A stretch of DNA of 34,169 bases from an uncultured Bacilli bacterium (GTDB lineage Bacteria > Bacillota_I > Bacilli_A > RF39 > UBA660): positions 1 to 34,169 of the forward strand of contig CANPZX010000009.1 in the NCBI GenBank assembly GCA_947589195.1, written 5' to 3'. This document shows, piece by piece, positions 1 through 6,629 of the stretch; position 1 is the first letter of the stretch, and each line of letters opens with the position of its first letter. Position numbers and translations under genes: made by a program. Under the pieces are notes generated by a model. It saw nothing but the letters and a program-made list of their open reading frames with translations. It was not told where the DNA came from and searched no databases.

Positions 1-13
1 TTATCATTTTATT

Positions 14-63
14 ATAGCGACATTTTCACTAATTATTCATTTTTTAAATAGCGACATTTTCAC
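14..63. repeat. Two direct copies of a 16-bp motif (possible IS end)
   Basis: The 16-mer ATAGCGACATTTTCAC occurs exactly at 14-29 and 48-63, with a partial TTTTTCAC echo just after. Spaced short repeats of this kind are typical of the multi-repeat ends that bind the IS21-family (IstA) transposase. I see no transposase in the window, so the element would lie to the left or be a remnant. The repeat is seen directly; the IS21 link is a guess from motif style. The remaining bases to 146 show nothing else recognisable. Confidence 0.4.
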
Positions 64-146
64 AAATTTTTCACACATAAAATAATTAGAAAGTAATCAA
101 AATTTAACAAATAAAAGAATTTAGATTATAATTAATTTTTTTGCTT

Positions 147-185
147 AAAAAAAATGTTAAAAAATAATTTCTTATTTTCTAACAT
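147..185 (-). terminator. Rho-independent terminator of the SipW-type protein gene
   Basis: Read on the minus strand, ATGTTA followed by an A-rich arm folds back on a TTATT...TAACAT arm with a GAAA loop (about 13 pairs, one mismatch). A run of eight T follows. It sits 24 bases past the stop of the minus-strand gene at 209. Confidence 0.75.
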
Positions 186-208
186 CATATCCTAAATTTA
201 AAATTTTA

Positions 209-937
209 TTAAGGTTGTAGATTTGCTTCTAGTGTTATTGTAAATTCTTTACCTTGCTCGGTATTTTGATTATCTGATGTATTATTAAAATAGTCAACTA
301 CAACATAATAAGTATCATCAGTACTTCCACCAACATCTTCTATTAAAATTGTCACATCTTCAGAGTTATCTTTTGTATTAAACGTTCCAGAGTAACCAGT
401 TTCTTCGATTTTACCAGATTTTATGGAATCAGCAAAATCTTTATTATTACTATTATATTGTGTAACATCACTACCGGCTGTACAGGTACCTTCATAATAA
501 TATTTAACCCCACCACTCGATTCATCTGTTAATTCTTTTTTTACGTTATCACAAGAAACTGCTTCTGAATTTGAAGTCGATGATTTATAAACAGCATATT
601 TAATATTTGAACCAAATTCTGCAGGAATATTTGGCTTTAATGTCAAAACTAAATCAACTGTTTTACAATCATCTCCACTGTCAGTACAAGTTCCTTTAAC
701 TGTTACTTCTTTTAAAAATTTATACCCAGGATAAATGTCTACTCCTGAAGTTTCAATTTTATCTCCATAATTAAATGTAACTGTTGGTAAAACGGCTGCT
801 TTAGCACTTACAGTATTATATTCTTCATTTTGTGGTTTAAATGTCGCCGTGAAATATGCGAATGTAGCTCCTACTACTGCAACTAATAATGTTGCAATTG
901 CGATAACTGTTAACAATATGGTATTTTTTCTTTCCAT
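209..937 (-). CDS. Exported SipW-type signal peptide protein (TasA/camelysin-like)
   Basis: A predicted secreted or cell-surface protein of 242 aa. The N-terminus MERKNT is followed by a hydrophobic stretch and the motif GATFAYFTA. That pattern is the SipW-dependent signal peptide type described for TasA and camelysin-like fibre or matrix proteins. The rest is a Thr/Ser/Asp-rich beta-type ectodomain with two Cys pairs (TCTDSGDDC and SCDN...GTC) and a final TITLEANLQP strand. I chose the start at 937 rather than the track's 964 because AAGGAGG lies 8 bases before this ATG and nothing usable precedes the upstream one. It is monocistronic with its own terminator. Its precise role is unknown; no SipW peptidase gene is visible here. 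The family resemblance rests on the signal peptide only. Confidence 0.75.
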   Translation of the reverse strand: MERKNTILLTVIAIATLLVAVVGATFAYFTATFKPQNEEYNTVSAKAAVLPTVTFNYGDKIETSGVDIYPGYKFLKEVTVKGTCTDSGDDCKTVDLVLTLKPNIPAEFGSNIKYAVYKSSTSNSEAVSCDNVKKELTDESSGGVKYYYEGTCTAGSDVTQYNSNNKDFADSIKSGKIEETGYSGTFNTKDNSEDVTILIEDVGGSTDDTYYVVVDYFNNTSDNQNTEQGKEFTITLEANLQP

Positions 938-1135
938 TTTATATATCCTCCTTACTATAATCATGTTATCAAATTAGTTTGAGTTATGCAAGTATATTTT
1001 GTCATTTTTTTAACCTTTAATTTATAATTTAACCTAGATTATACCTAGTATTTTTTAATATTTAAAATTTTTTTATAAATTTAACTTTATAGATGTTAAG
1101 TATACATGATACAATACCTCTAAGGAGTTGATTGT

Positions 1136-2674
1136 ATGAAAGAAAAAAAATCCGAATTAGATTATAAGTATGCTTTTAACAAAGTATTTACTGGATCATA
1201 TTTAATTTATAATCTAGGCAATGAATTGATTAATTTTATAAAAACCGATAAAGGTAATAATGAATTTTGTAATAAAAGATTAGTATATCTAAATCCATAT
1301 GGAAATCGTAGTGATAAAGCCGCGAATGAAACACAATATGTTTTACATATTATGGAATCAACCTACGATAATAAAAATTATTATGAATTAGTTGCCATCT
1401 CAAAAATATCAGAGAAAAATATCTATTATAATAGACATAATATAGCTATAGAAAGAGCTAACTATCGAAATAAAGGATTAAACTTTGAAGATCTTTTTAT
1501 CGGTGATATTTTTAATGATTCTAAAGCTCATTTATGTAGTTTCCTAGCTGAAGAACTTTTAGGGCCTAAAGAAAATACTCACATTTTATTTAAAGGAAAT
1601 GTAGATAAAAAAGATATAAAAAATACTATTATAAAAAATGGTACAAATAATATCTTAATTATTAATATTGAAAGCAATCTTTCCGGAAGTAGAAATTTAT
1701 GTTATTCAAGAAAAAATGATTTAAATATTTTAGATGAACTAATATCAAAAAAATATTTAGAAAGTAAAGATGATACAATTAATCTTAAAAAAATAAATGA
1801 TGAACAATGCTTAGCGGTTATATGTGATAGAACAAATCTTGAAGATTCAATGTCCAATCAAATTGCTTACTTTTTAAGTAGAAATGAAGATATATTAAAA
1901 ACTTTTATTGATTTATTAAATAGCAAAAATAAAGATATTAAAATTAAATGGCCAAATAAAGGAAATTTTAAAATAATCAGAGAACATAATAAAATTGATA
2001 TTTTATTAGAAAGTGATACAGATATTATAGTAATTGAAAATAAGATAGATTCTAGTATTATTGTCTACAATAAAAATGATAAAAACAAAAATAAAAGGCC
2101 AAAATACGAAGATCATATCTTGTATAAAGATGAAAACAATCACTTACTTACAAATAAGGAACGAAAAAAATTTTTTGAATCAAGTAAAGAAACTTTCTCT
2201 CAGCTAAGTAAATATTATAAATATATAATGGAAGATTATGAGATTTCAAATGAATATAAAGATAAAACTGTTAAAGATATCAAAAATGAATTATCAACAT
2301 TTAAACCAAAATCAACCAAAAAAGAAGATCTAATTAATGAATTAAAAGAAAAAACAGATTTTATCGAAAAACATAATATAAAGCAAAAACATTTCTTTAT
2401 ACTTAAACCTGAATATAATTCTATAAATGAAGATGAATTAAAAAATTATTATAATGGAAAAAAATATAAAATTATTACTTATACTGAATTATATGAGGCA
2501 TTACGTAATAGAAAGCCCTATAAACAAGAAAATGAATCAAAATTTTTGTATGATCAATTTATCCAAAGTCTTGAATATGTAAAATCTTCCCAAGCAGAAC
2601 AAATGCGTAAAACTGCATATATACGACTTAAACAAAGAATAAATGAATTAAAGAAAGATAATTTTAACAATTAG
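1136..2674 (+). CDS. Orphan PD-(D/E)XK nuclease-like protein with a SAP-like segment
   Basis: A 512-aa protein of unknown specific function. Residues about 286-305 read KIDILLESDTDIIVIENKI, which fits a PD-(D/E)XK nuclease core (D288, E301-x-K303). A later QLSKYYKYI (about 355-364) fits the Q-x-x-x-Y helix of the PDDEXK_4-type group. Residues about 378-405 (VKDIKNELSTF...KKEDLINEL) resemble a SAP or HeH DNA-binding helix pair. The first 250 residues are not recognisable; they contain two alpha/beta stretches and could sense or bind a substrate. AAGGAG lies 9 bases before the ATG, preceded by a TACAAT -10-like box. There is no methyltransferase next door, so it is not an ordinary type II pair. 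A defence nuclease is plausible but inferred. Codon use is as AT-rich as the island genes downstream. Confidence 0.7.
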   Translation: MKEKKSELDYKYAFNKVFTGSYLIYNLGNELINFIKTDKGNNEFCNKRLVYLNPYGNRSDKAANETQYVLHIMESTYDNKNYYELVAISKISEKNIYYNRHNIAIERANYRNKGLNFEDLFIGDIFNDSKAHLCSFLAEELLGPKENTHILFKGNVDKKDIKNTIIKNGTNNILIINIESNLSGSRNLCYSRKNDLNILDELISKKYLESKDDTINLKKINDEQCLAVICDRTNLEDSMSNQIAYFLSRNEDILKTFIDLLNSKNKDIKIKWPNKGNFKIIREHNKIDILLESDTDIIVIENKIDSSIIVYNKNDKNKNKRPKYEDHILYKDENNHLLTNKERKKFFESSKETFSQLSKYYKYIMEDYEISNEYKDKTVKDIKNELSTFKPKSTKKEDLINELKEKTDFIEKHNIKQKHFFILKPEYNSINEDELKNYYNGKKYKIITYTELYEALRNRKPYKQENESKFLYDQFIQSLEYVKSSQAEQMRKTAYIRLKQRINELKKDNFNN

Positions 2675-2854
2675 AAACAAAGAGTTAAGAAGCTACTTAT
2701 AAATCTAGTTTAGGTATGATTAATAAATATTATATAAAGAATTATAACTGGCTTCTTTCCACCTAGATAATATCTTTTATAATAATATACAAAAAACATG
2801 AGAAATATAAAAATAATAATAATTTTAAAAGTATCCGATAAATTTAAAATATAA
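2675..2854. other. Intergenic stretch with no gene
   Basis: About 180 very AT-rich bases between the nuclease gene and the tRNA-Cys promoter. There is no ORF with a ribosome binding site. AAGAAGC and GCTTCTT are complementary but lie more than 50 bases apart, so they do not make a convincing terminator. Confidence 0.5.
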
Positions 2855-2883
2855 TTGACCTAAAATTATAAAAATGTTATAAT
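2855..2883 (+). promoter_or_regulatory. Promoter of tRNA-Cys
   Basis: TTGACC, 17 bases, TATAAT: near-consensus sigma-A boxes about 49 bases before the tRNA. The presumed 5' leader carries an inverted repeat CGTGAA/TTCACG (2890-2912) and a second TATAAT at 2915. Confidence 0.75.
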
Positions 2884-2931
2884 TAACCACGTGAAATAAA
2901 TCTTAATTCACGCATATAATAAAGTAAATAT

Positions 2932-3005
2932 GGGTCTATAGCCAAGTGGTAAGGCGTGGGACTGCAACTCCCTGATCGTTGGTTCAAATCCGACTAGGCC
3001 CTCCA
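2932..3005 (+). tRNA. tRNA-Cys (GCA), CCA encoded
   Basis: Cloverleaf: acceptor GGGTCTA/TAGGCCC, D-arm GCC...GGC, anticodon loop CTGCAAC (anticodon GCA), T-arm GTTGG TTCAAAT CCGAC, discriminator T, then CCA. The outermost anticodon-stem pair is a T-T mismatch; otherwise it is well formed. It is one of two single tRNAs here, about 260 bases apart. Confidence 0.95.
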
Positions 3006-3049
3006 AAATTGTTTATAACTTGCTTAAATGATGTTATGTACTTAGTACC

Positions 3050-3134
3050 GGAACATTCAATATCGTGTTATTAATTGTAGCCTAATAAATTTTGACTCCA
3101 CCTAAATCATCACTGATTTAGGTGGATTACTTTT
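3050..3134 (+). ncRNA. Possible small RNA resembling the type I antitoxin at 15.4 kb
   Basis: It begins with GGAACATTCAATAT, the same 14 bases that begin the proposed antisense antitoxin on the minus strand at 15469. After about 85 bases it ends, like that RNA, in a CACCTAA/TTAGGTG hairpin. No matching toxin ORF lies opposite, and the promoter boxes are poor. It may be an orphan remnant or simply tRNA-Cys read-through with a terminator. Chance sharing of a 14-mer in AT-rich DNA is not negligible. Confidence 0.25.
3098..3134 (+). terminator. Strong terminator hairpin downstream of tRNA-Cys
   Basis: CCACCTAAATCA and TGATTTAGGTGG form a perfect 12-bp stem with a TCAC loop, followed by ATTACTTTT. 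It ends the tRNA-Cys transcript or the possible small RNA. The T-run is interrupted, so efficiency is uncertain. Confidence 0.7.
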
Positions 3135-3227
3135 ATATAGAGTTAAAAAATATTTCTTGTTTATCCTTATTAAATGTTCTAATAATAATTATAATTTGAG
3201 AACAAATGAACAAATTAAAAATTTTTA

Positions 3228-3256
3228 TTGCTTTTTTGTTAATCATTTGATATTAT
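3228..3256 (+). promoter_or_regulatory. Promoter of tRNA-Gly
   Basis: TTGCTT, 17 bases, TATTAT, ending 10 bases before the tRNA-Gly 5' end. Confidence 0.65.
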
Positions 3257-3266
3257 TTTAATGCAC

Positions 3267-3341
3267 GCAGGTGTAGTACAATGGTTAGTATACGACCTTG
3301 CCAAGGTTGAGATGGCGGTTCGATCCCGCTCACTTGCTCCA
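3267..3341 (+). tRNA. tRNA-Gly (GCC), CCA encoded; integration target
   Basis: Acceptor GCAGGTG/CACTTGC, anticodon stem CGACC/GGTTG with loop TTGCCAA (anticodon GCC), T-arm GGCGG TTCGATC CCGCT (one G-T pair), discriminator T, then CCA. The gene is intact. Its 3' end and terminator are repeated at 7840-7893, which marks it as the attachment site of the island that follows. Confidence 0.95.
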
Positions 3342-3385
3342 TTTGGTATTTTAGTCGAACTTTTTAGTTCGATTTTTTTGTTGCC
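3331..3385 (+). repeat. attL-like copy of the tRNA-Gly 3' end plus terminator
   Basis: This 55-base segment (acceptor strand, CCA, TTTGGTATTTTA, terminator, TTTTTGTTGCC) recurs at 7840-7893 in the same orientation, with about five substitutions and a one-base gap. Duplication of a tRNA 3' end on the far side of a foreign block is the hallmark of tyrosine-recombinase integration. Confidence 0.75.
3355..3379 (+). terminator. Terminator of tRNA-Gly
   Basis: TCGAAC / GTTCGA stem with a TTTTTA loop and seven T. It lies 13 bases after the CCA and inside the direct repeat. Confidence 0.85.
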
Positions 3386-3499
3386 GAAAAGTTGCTAAAA
3401 AGTTGGCGAATAAATTGATAAAATAATTTTCTATAATTTGAAAAAGTATAGTGAACGAAAAGTGAACGAAAAGTGACCGAATAAATTGATAAAATAATT
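3380..3499. repeat. Two arrays of 11-bp repeats, each ending in TTGATAAAATAATT
   Basis: Array 1 (3380-3428) is GTTGCCGAAAA, GTTGCTAAAAA, GTTGGCGAATAAA, then TTGATAAAATAATT. Array 2 (3451-3499) is GTGAACGAAAA twice, GTGACCGAATAAA, then the same 14-mer. A degenerate third version lies at 6201-6235. The repeats start at the right edge of the att core. They could be recombinase arm sites or scars of successive insertions; the role is inferred. Confidence 0.6.
3414..3462 (+). repeat. 49-bp direct repeat, left copy (partner 6221-6269)
   Basis: It matches 6221-6269 at 47 of 49 positions in the same orientation. The pair brackets the relaxase remnant and the restriction-modification operon, a unit of about 2.8 kb nested inside the att repeats. 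Confidence 0.8.
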
Positions 3500-3510
3500 G
3501 TGATAAAGTA

Positions 3511-4048
3511 CGAATTGAAAAAGTATTTGGTAATGAATATTCAAAATATAGAATAAATGAACGACTATATTTATCAAGACAAATTGTATTTAAACCTATG
3601 TCACATAAATCTATATTTGAAGAGTATTCTAAAACTAACAAGGTTCATAAAGGTATTTATGGCTTATATTTATACTATTATTATTTACTAGAATATTTCC
3701 AAAGAATCATCCAAAACAATATCTTCCTTATTCTATAAGGCAAGAAATAAAAAAGTTAGATTTATGGCTACTAATAAAATTGAAACAAAAGAAGATTTAG
3801 ACACGTTTTCTAAAAATAATTATGAAGAATATAGAAATCTTTGGAAAAGATACCATAGAATAAACTCTGCAGAAAAACAATCTGAAATACTTTCTGAAAT
3901 AAATGATATTCAACCTAAAATAAAAGAACTTCATAAATATAATAATTATTGTAAAAATATTAAAAAACAATCTGAATCTATACAAGAAAATCTTAATAAT
4001 TTTGATAAGAATATACAAAAAGAAAAAGACAATTCTAGAATTCTCTAG
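3511..4048 (+). pseudogene. Relaxase C-terminal remnant (two frameshifts)
   Basis: The left part reads RIEKVFGNEYSKYRINERL and HKGIYGLYLYYYYLLEYF in one frame. After a one-base slip it reads PKNHPKQYLPYSIRQEIKKLD. After another it reads MATNKIETKEDLDTFSKNN and a coiled Lys/Glu-rich tail to the stop at 4048. This order (GLYLYYCYLL-like helix, LPYSIRQEIKKLD, TNKI-T-EDL) matches the C-terminal half of relaxase/mobilisation nucleases of Firmicutes conjugative elements, as I remember that family. The N-terminal catalytic His triad region is missing. The ORF track lists only the last piece (3764-4048) as a 94-aa protein; I do not regard it as a separate gene. It shows the island descends from a mobilisable element. 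Confidence 0.65.
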
Positions 4049-4064
4049 CTAGATTGTCTTTTTT
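4025..4064. terminator. Bidirectional terminator between relaxase remnant and restriction gene
   Basis: AGACAAT...ATTGTCT flank CTAG arms, with T-runs on both sides. It serves the plus-strand remnant and the convergent R-M operon. Confidence 0.75.
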
Positions 4065-4066
4065 GA

Positions 4067-4906
4067 TTATTTATTATCTATATCAGAAAAATAAAGTTGT
4101 TTAATTCTTTCTAACGAGTCTTTAATGTATTGACAACTAATTTTATATTGATCAAATACAATATTAAATCCCTCATCATCGTTACATACAAAATTCCAAT
4201 AATTATAGCCGATAAGTAACTCTTCTTCTGAAAAATATTGTTGGACTCTTTCTTGTTTCCATTCGTTACCTTCACCAAATTTGTTATAAGCAGTTCCTAA
4301 AAATATACTGATTTCTTCATCTGTTCCAATAATTTTATTTTTTAACAAAAAATATTCTTGTAGTAATTCTGTTTTTTCAGCTTTAGATTTTTTGTTATCT
4401 AAATCTCCTCCTGCTTTTAATTCTATAATATAATGTTCCTTCTTCTCTGGATTATAAAAGTAATTATCAGTTTCATGATTTTTCATATAACTTTCAACAT
4501 TGCTAGGTTTTACCCATGTAAAAGAGGCATAATCATTAACTGTTGGTTTAACATGTTTATCATATTCAGCAAGCAAATAATCAATATGTTGACTTTGTTG
4601 CGGTAAAAGATAAGAATCTATTCTTCCACGCACTTCGTATGACAACTTAGCAATAGAATTTCCAATATTTTCTAAAACTTTTCCAAAACTTGAATCAAAA
4701 GAGCGTACAAAAGCAGAATAAAACATAAATTCCTTGCCCAATTCTGCCATAAAAACGTTATTCTTCTTTGAATTAATTACACCATTTGGATCATTGACTT
4801 CCAAAGTATATCTTGCTTCAAAACCTTCAGCAAAACTTTTAATGTTGGAATCTACAATAATTTTAATTGCTTCAATTTTTTGCTTTCTTATAATATCATT
4901 ATTCAT
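4067..4906 (-). CDS. Type II restriction endonuclease (possibly TdeIII-like)
   Basis: A 279-aa protein cotranscribed with the adenine methyltransferase upstream. Its ATG overlaps the methylase stop by one base (TAATG), which implies translational coupling so that the methylase is made first. A PD-(D/E)XK centre is visible: D147 in the ETDNYFYN stretch, then IIELKAGGDLDNKKS, giving E162-x-K164. An earlier SAFVRSFDSSFGKVLENIG block resembles the N-terminal part of TdeIII-type endonucleases; that family name is tentative. Length is normal for a type II enzyme and no disruption is seen. The recognition sequence cannot be read from the sequence. Nuclease identity is strong from the motif plus partner gene. 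Confidence 0.8.
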   Translation of the reverse strand: MNNDIIRKQKIEAIKIIVDSNIKSFAEGFEARYTLEVNDPNGVINSKKNNVFMAELGKEFMFYSAFVRSFDSSFGKVLENIGNSIAKLSYEVRGRIDSYLLPQQSQHIDYLLAEYDKHVKPTVNDYASFTWVKPSNVESYMKNHETDNYFYNPEKKEHYIIELKAGGDLDNKKSKAEKTELLQEYFLLKNKIIGTDEEISIFLGTAYNKFGEGNEWKQERVQQYFSEEELLIGYNYWNFVCNDDEGFNIVFDQYKISCQYIKDSLERIKQLYFSDIDNK

Positions 4907-6045
4907 TATTTTCCCCCCATTTCATAATTTGTTATTATAAGATGTTCAACATCTTTGTTATTTCTATTTTGAAAACTAACTATATATTTTTTATCAAAAG
5001 ATTTAATGTAAAAACCACTATTATTATATAAATTGTAAATAAAATCTGTATTTTTGATTATTAACATAAACTTTGCTTTAGTATTTTTTAAAAAATTTGA
5101 TAATCTTATCTGATCATTTTTATTAAAGTCATTTTTTGCATAAGTAGAAAATTCAGTATCATAAGGTGGATCTAAAAAAATGAAATCATTTTCCGTCAAA
5201 TTTATAGTATCACAAAAATTTTCAAAATCCATATTATAAATTTTAGTTTTATTCATATACTTTTTTATATTATCTGAACTTATATAATCGATTTTTTTAT
5301 TAAAATCTTTTCTATTATAACTTATTCCACCATAAGGAACATTAAATTTTCCTTGTTTATTATATCTAAACATTGAGGCATAACAATATTCTCTTATAAA
5401 ATAGAACATTGCTGAAGCAAATTCTTGTGATATATTTAGTTCATTTCTATTATTATATAAATATCTAAAATGCATATAAAATGCACTTTTTAACGATGCT
5501 TCCATATTTTCAAGTATATTATTATCCGTAAGATTTCCTTTATTTTTAGATATTTTACACATACGTCTTATCTTTGATAATAAATTTTTCTGAATTTCAT
5601 GTATAAAATTATCAATTCTTATATTAAAATGATTAGTTAAAACCCCATTGAATTCTTCTGAATGAGATATTACGAATTCACAAATTTTATCATTATATTT
5701 TATTTTTAAATTGTTATCTTCAACTATTTCATTACAATAATTTTTATATAAATCAAGTAATTCTTTTGAATTATTTTCTATTACTTTTTCTAACAAAGAC
5801 CAATTATGAAATAATTCATTAAGTTTTAATAAAAATTCTTTATTTCCACTTTTAATAAAATTGTATAAATTAATTAACTCGTCACATTTATCATTTATAA
5901 TAGAATTAGGTTTGTTTAAAGCAAAATATACTGCTCCACCGCCTACAAATGGTTCAATATAACGTTCAAATTTTTTGGGCAAATTTTCTAATATTATAGG
6001 CAATTCTTTTTCTTTACCACCTGCCCATTTTATGAATGGCTTCAT
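4906..6045 (-). CDS. DNA adenine N6-methyltransferase, D12/Dam class
   Basis: Modifies adenine in the host copy of the site cut by the adjoining endonuclease. Residues 3-11 FIKWAGGKE are the N-terminal D12-class AdoMet motif. [13 protein letters not shown] (31-43) is the FxGxG motif, and [12 protein letters not shown] (291-302) is the catalytic DPPY motif. At 379 aa it is about 100 longer than Dam, with the extra length between motifs as a helical Asn/Lys-rich insert (about 60-200) that may set specificity. I start it at M13 of the track ORF because GAGGTG sits 7 bases before that ATG and the product then begins [11 protein letters not shown]. It has its own promoter and is intact. Confidence 0.92.
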   Translation of the reverse strand: MKPFIKWAGGKEKELPIILENLPKKFERYIEPFVGGGAVYFALNKPNSIINDKCDELINLYNFIKSGNKEFLLKLNELFHNWSLLEKVIENNSKELLDLYKNYCNEIVEDNNLKIKYNDKICEFVISHSEEFNGVLTNHFNIRIDNFIHEIQKNLLSKIRRMCKISKNKGNLTDNNILENMEASLKSAFYMHFRYLYNNRNELNISQEFASAMFYFIREYCYASMFRYNKQGKFNVPYGGISYNRKDFNKKIDYISSDNIKKYMNKTKIYNMDFENFCDTINLTENDFIFLDPPYDTEFSTYAKNDFNKNDQIRLSNFLKNTKAKFMLIIKNTDFIYNLYNNSGFYIKSFDKKYIVSFQNRNNKDVEHLIITNYEMGGK

Positions 6046-6072
6046 TTTTAACACCTCAATTCTATCAATATA

Positions 6073-6101
6073 ATTATACATTTTAATTTAACATTAAGCA
6101 A
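6073..6101 (-). promoter_or_regulatory. Promoter of the restriction-modification operon
   Basis: On the minus strand: TTGCTT, 17 bases, TATAAT, 28 bases before the methylase ATG. With the terminator at 4025-4064 this makes a self-contained expression unit. Confidence 0.75.
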
Positions 6102-6445
6102 TGCTTTCAAGTCATATAAAATAATTTATTGTTACAGTTTTGTGACTAGCACATAAAATTATGTTAATCTACACATAATTTCATGCAAAAATGATATATG
6201 GTTGAAAAGTGGTCAAATGCATTGATAAAATAATTTTTTATAATTTGAAAAAGTATAATGAACGAAAAGCGTTGAAATTCAAAGTAGCCCAAATAAACCG
6301 GCTGACAAGGGTCTAAAGTGGTGTATATTTAAGACACGGTTCTTCATCTTATTCAAGCATCTAATGAAATAACAAAAAAATGATATTTGAACATACTGAT
6401 AAAGATATACAAAAGGGAAAAAACAATGGTCCATCACTATAAAAT
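6102..6445. other. Island junction with no intact gene
   Basis: It holds near-palindromic ACATAA/TTATGT blocks (about 6151-6184), then the third repeat array and the right 49-bp repeat. A stretch at about 6397-6435 (GATAAAGATATACAAAAG...) resembles the tail of the relaxase remnant (GATAAGAATATACAAAAA at about 4003). I read it as scar tissue from more than one insertion. No ORF here has a ribosome binding site. Confidence 0.5.
6221..6269 (+). repeat. 49-bp direct repeat, right copy
   Basis: Right partner of 3414-3462 (47 of 49 identical). It is preceded by GTTGAAAA and GTGGTCAAATGCA, a decayed form of the 11-bp array at 3380-3414. Confidence 0.8.
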
Positions 6446-6485
6446 GATAATGCTAATATAAAAATTCTTTATCATTAGCATAATC
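6446..6485. repeat. Inverted repeat at the ATPase truncation point
   Basis: GATAATGCTAAT (6446-6457) faces ATTAGCATAATC (6474-6485), with one mismatch over 12 bases and a 16-base loop. The right arm is part of the ATPase reading frame (FDYAND) and the left arm is an inverted copy, so the break may have arisen by a hairpin-associated duplication. Confidence 0.5.
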
Positions 6486-6629
6486 AAAAGCAAAAATTGC
6501 TTGTAATATAGTAGTTTTACCTGATTAATTTGTCCCAATTAATGGAACAAGTTTATTTTTGTTTATATTCATTTCTATTGGCCCTTCAATAGCTCTATAA
6601 TTTTTAATTATAAATTTATTATATTTCAT
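6453..6629 (-). pseudogene. N-terminal fragment of an OLD-like AAA ATPase
   Basis: Minus-strand translation from the ATG at 6629 starts MKYNKFIIKNYRAIEGPIEM and runs to VPLIGTN-stop-SGKTTILQAIFAFDY. This is the start of an OLD-family or SMC-like ATPase: the K-N-Y-R-A-I strand, then Walker A of the form GxNxSGKTT. A TAA (6525-6527) replaces the residue before SGKTT (usually Glu), and homology stops after about 57 codons. The ATG overlaps the end of the DUF1016 gene by 11 bases, so the two were once an operon. Absent from the ORF track. Dead as a protein. Confidence 0.75.

Noticed and set aside
3380-3499. CRISPR-like array
   Set aside because: Units are 11 bp, contiguous and without spacers; there are no cas genes in the window.
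3351-3641. Minus-strand 96-aa ORF over the repeat arrays
   Set aside because: No ribosome binding site; overlaps the tRNA-Gly terminator, repeats and relaxase remnant. A Phe-rich translation is expected from A-rich repeats on the other strand. I briefly considered an integrase tail but see no catalytic motif.
3764-4048. 94-aa plus-strand ORF as an independent gene
   Set aside because: Its upstream sequence continues the same protein family in other frames and no ribosome binding site precedes the ATG; treated as the end of the relaxase pseudogene.
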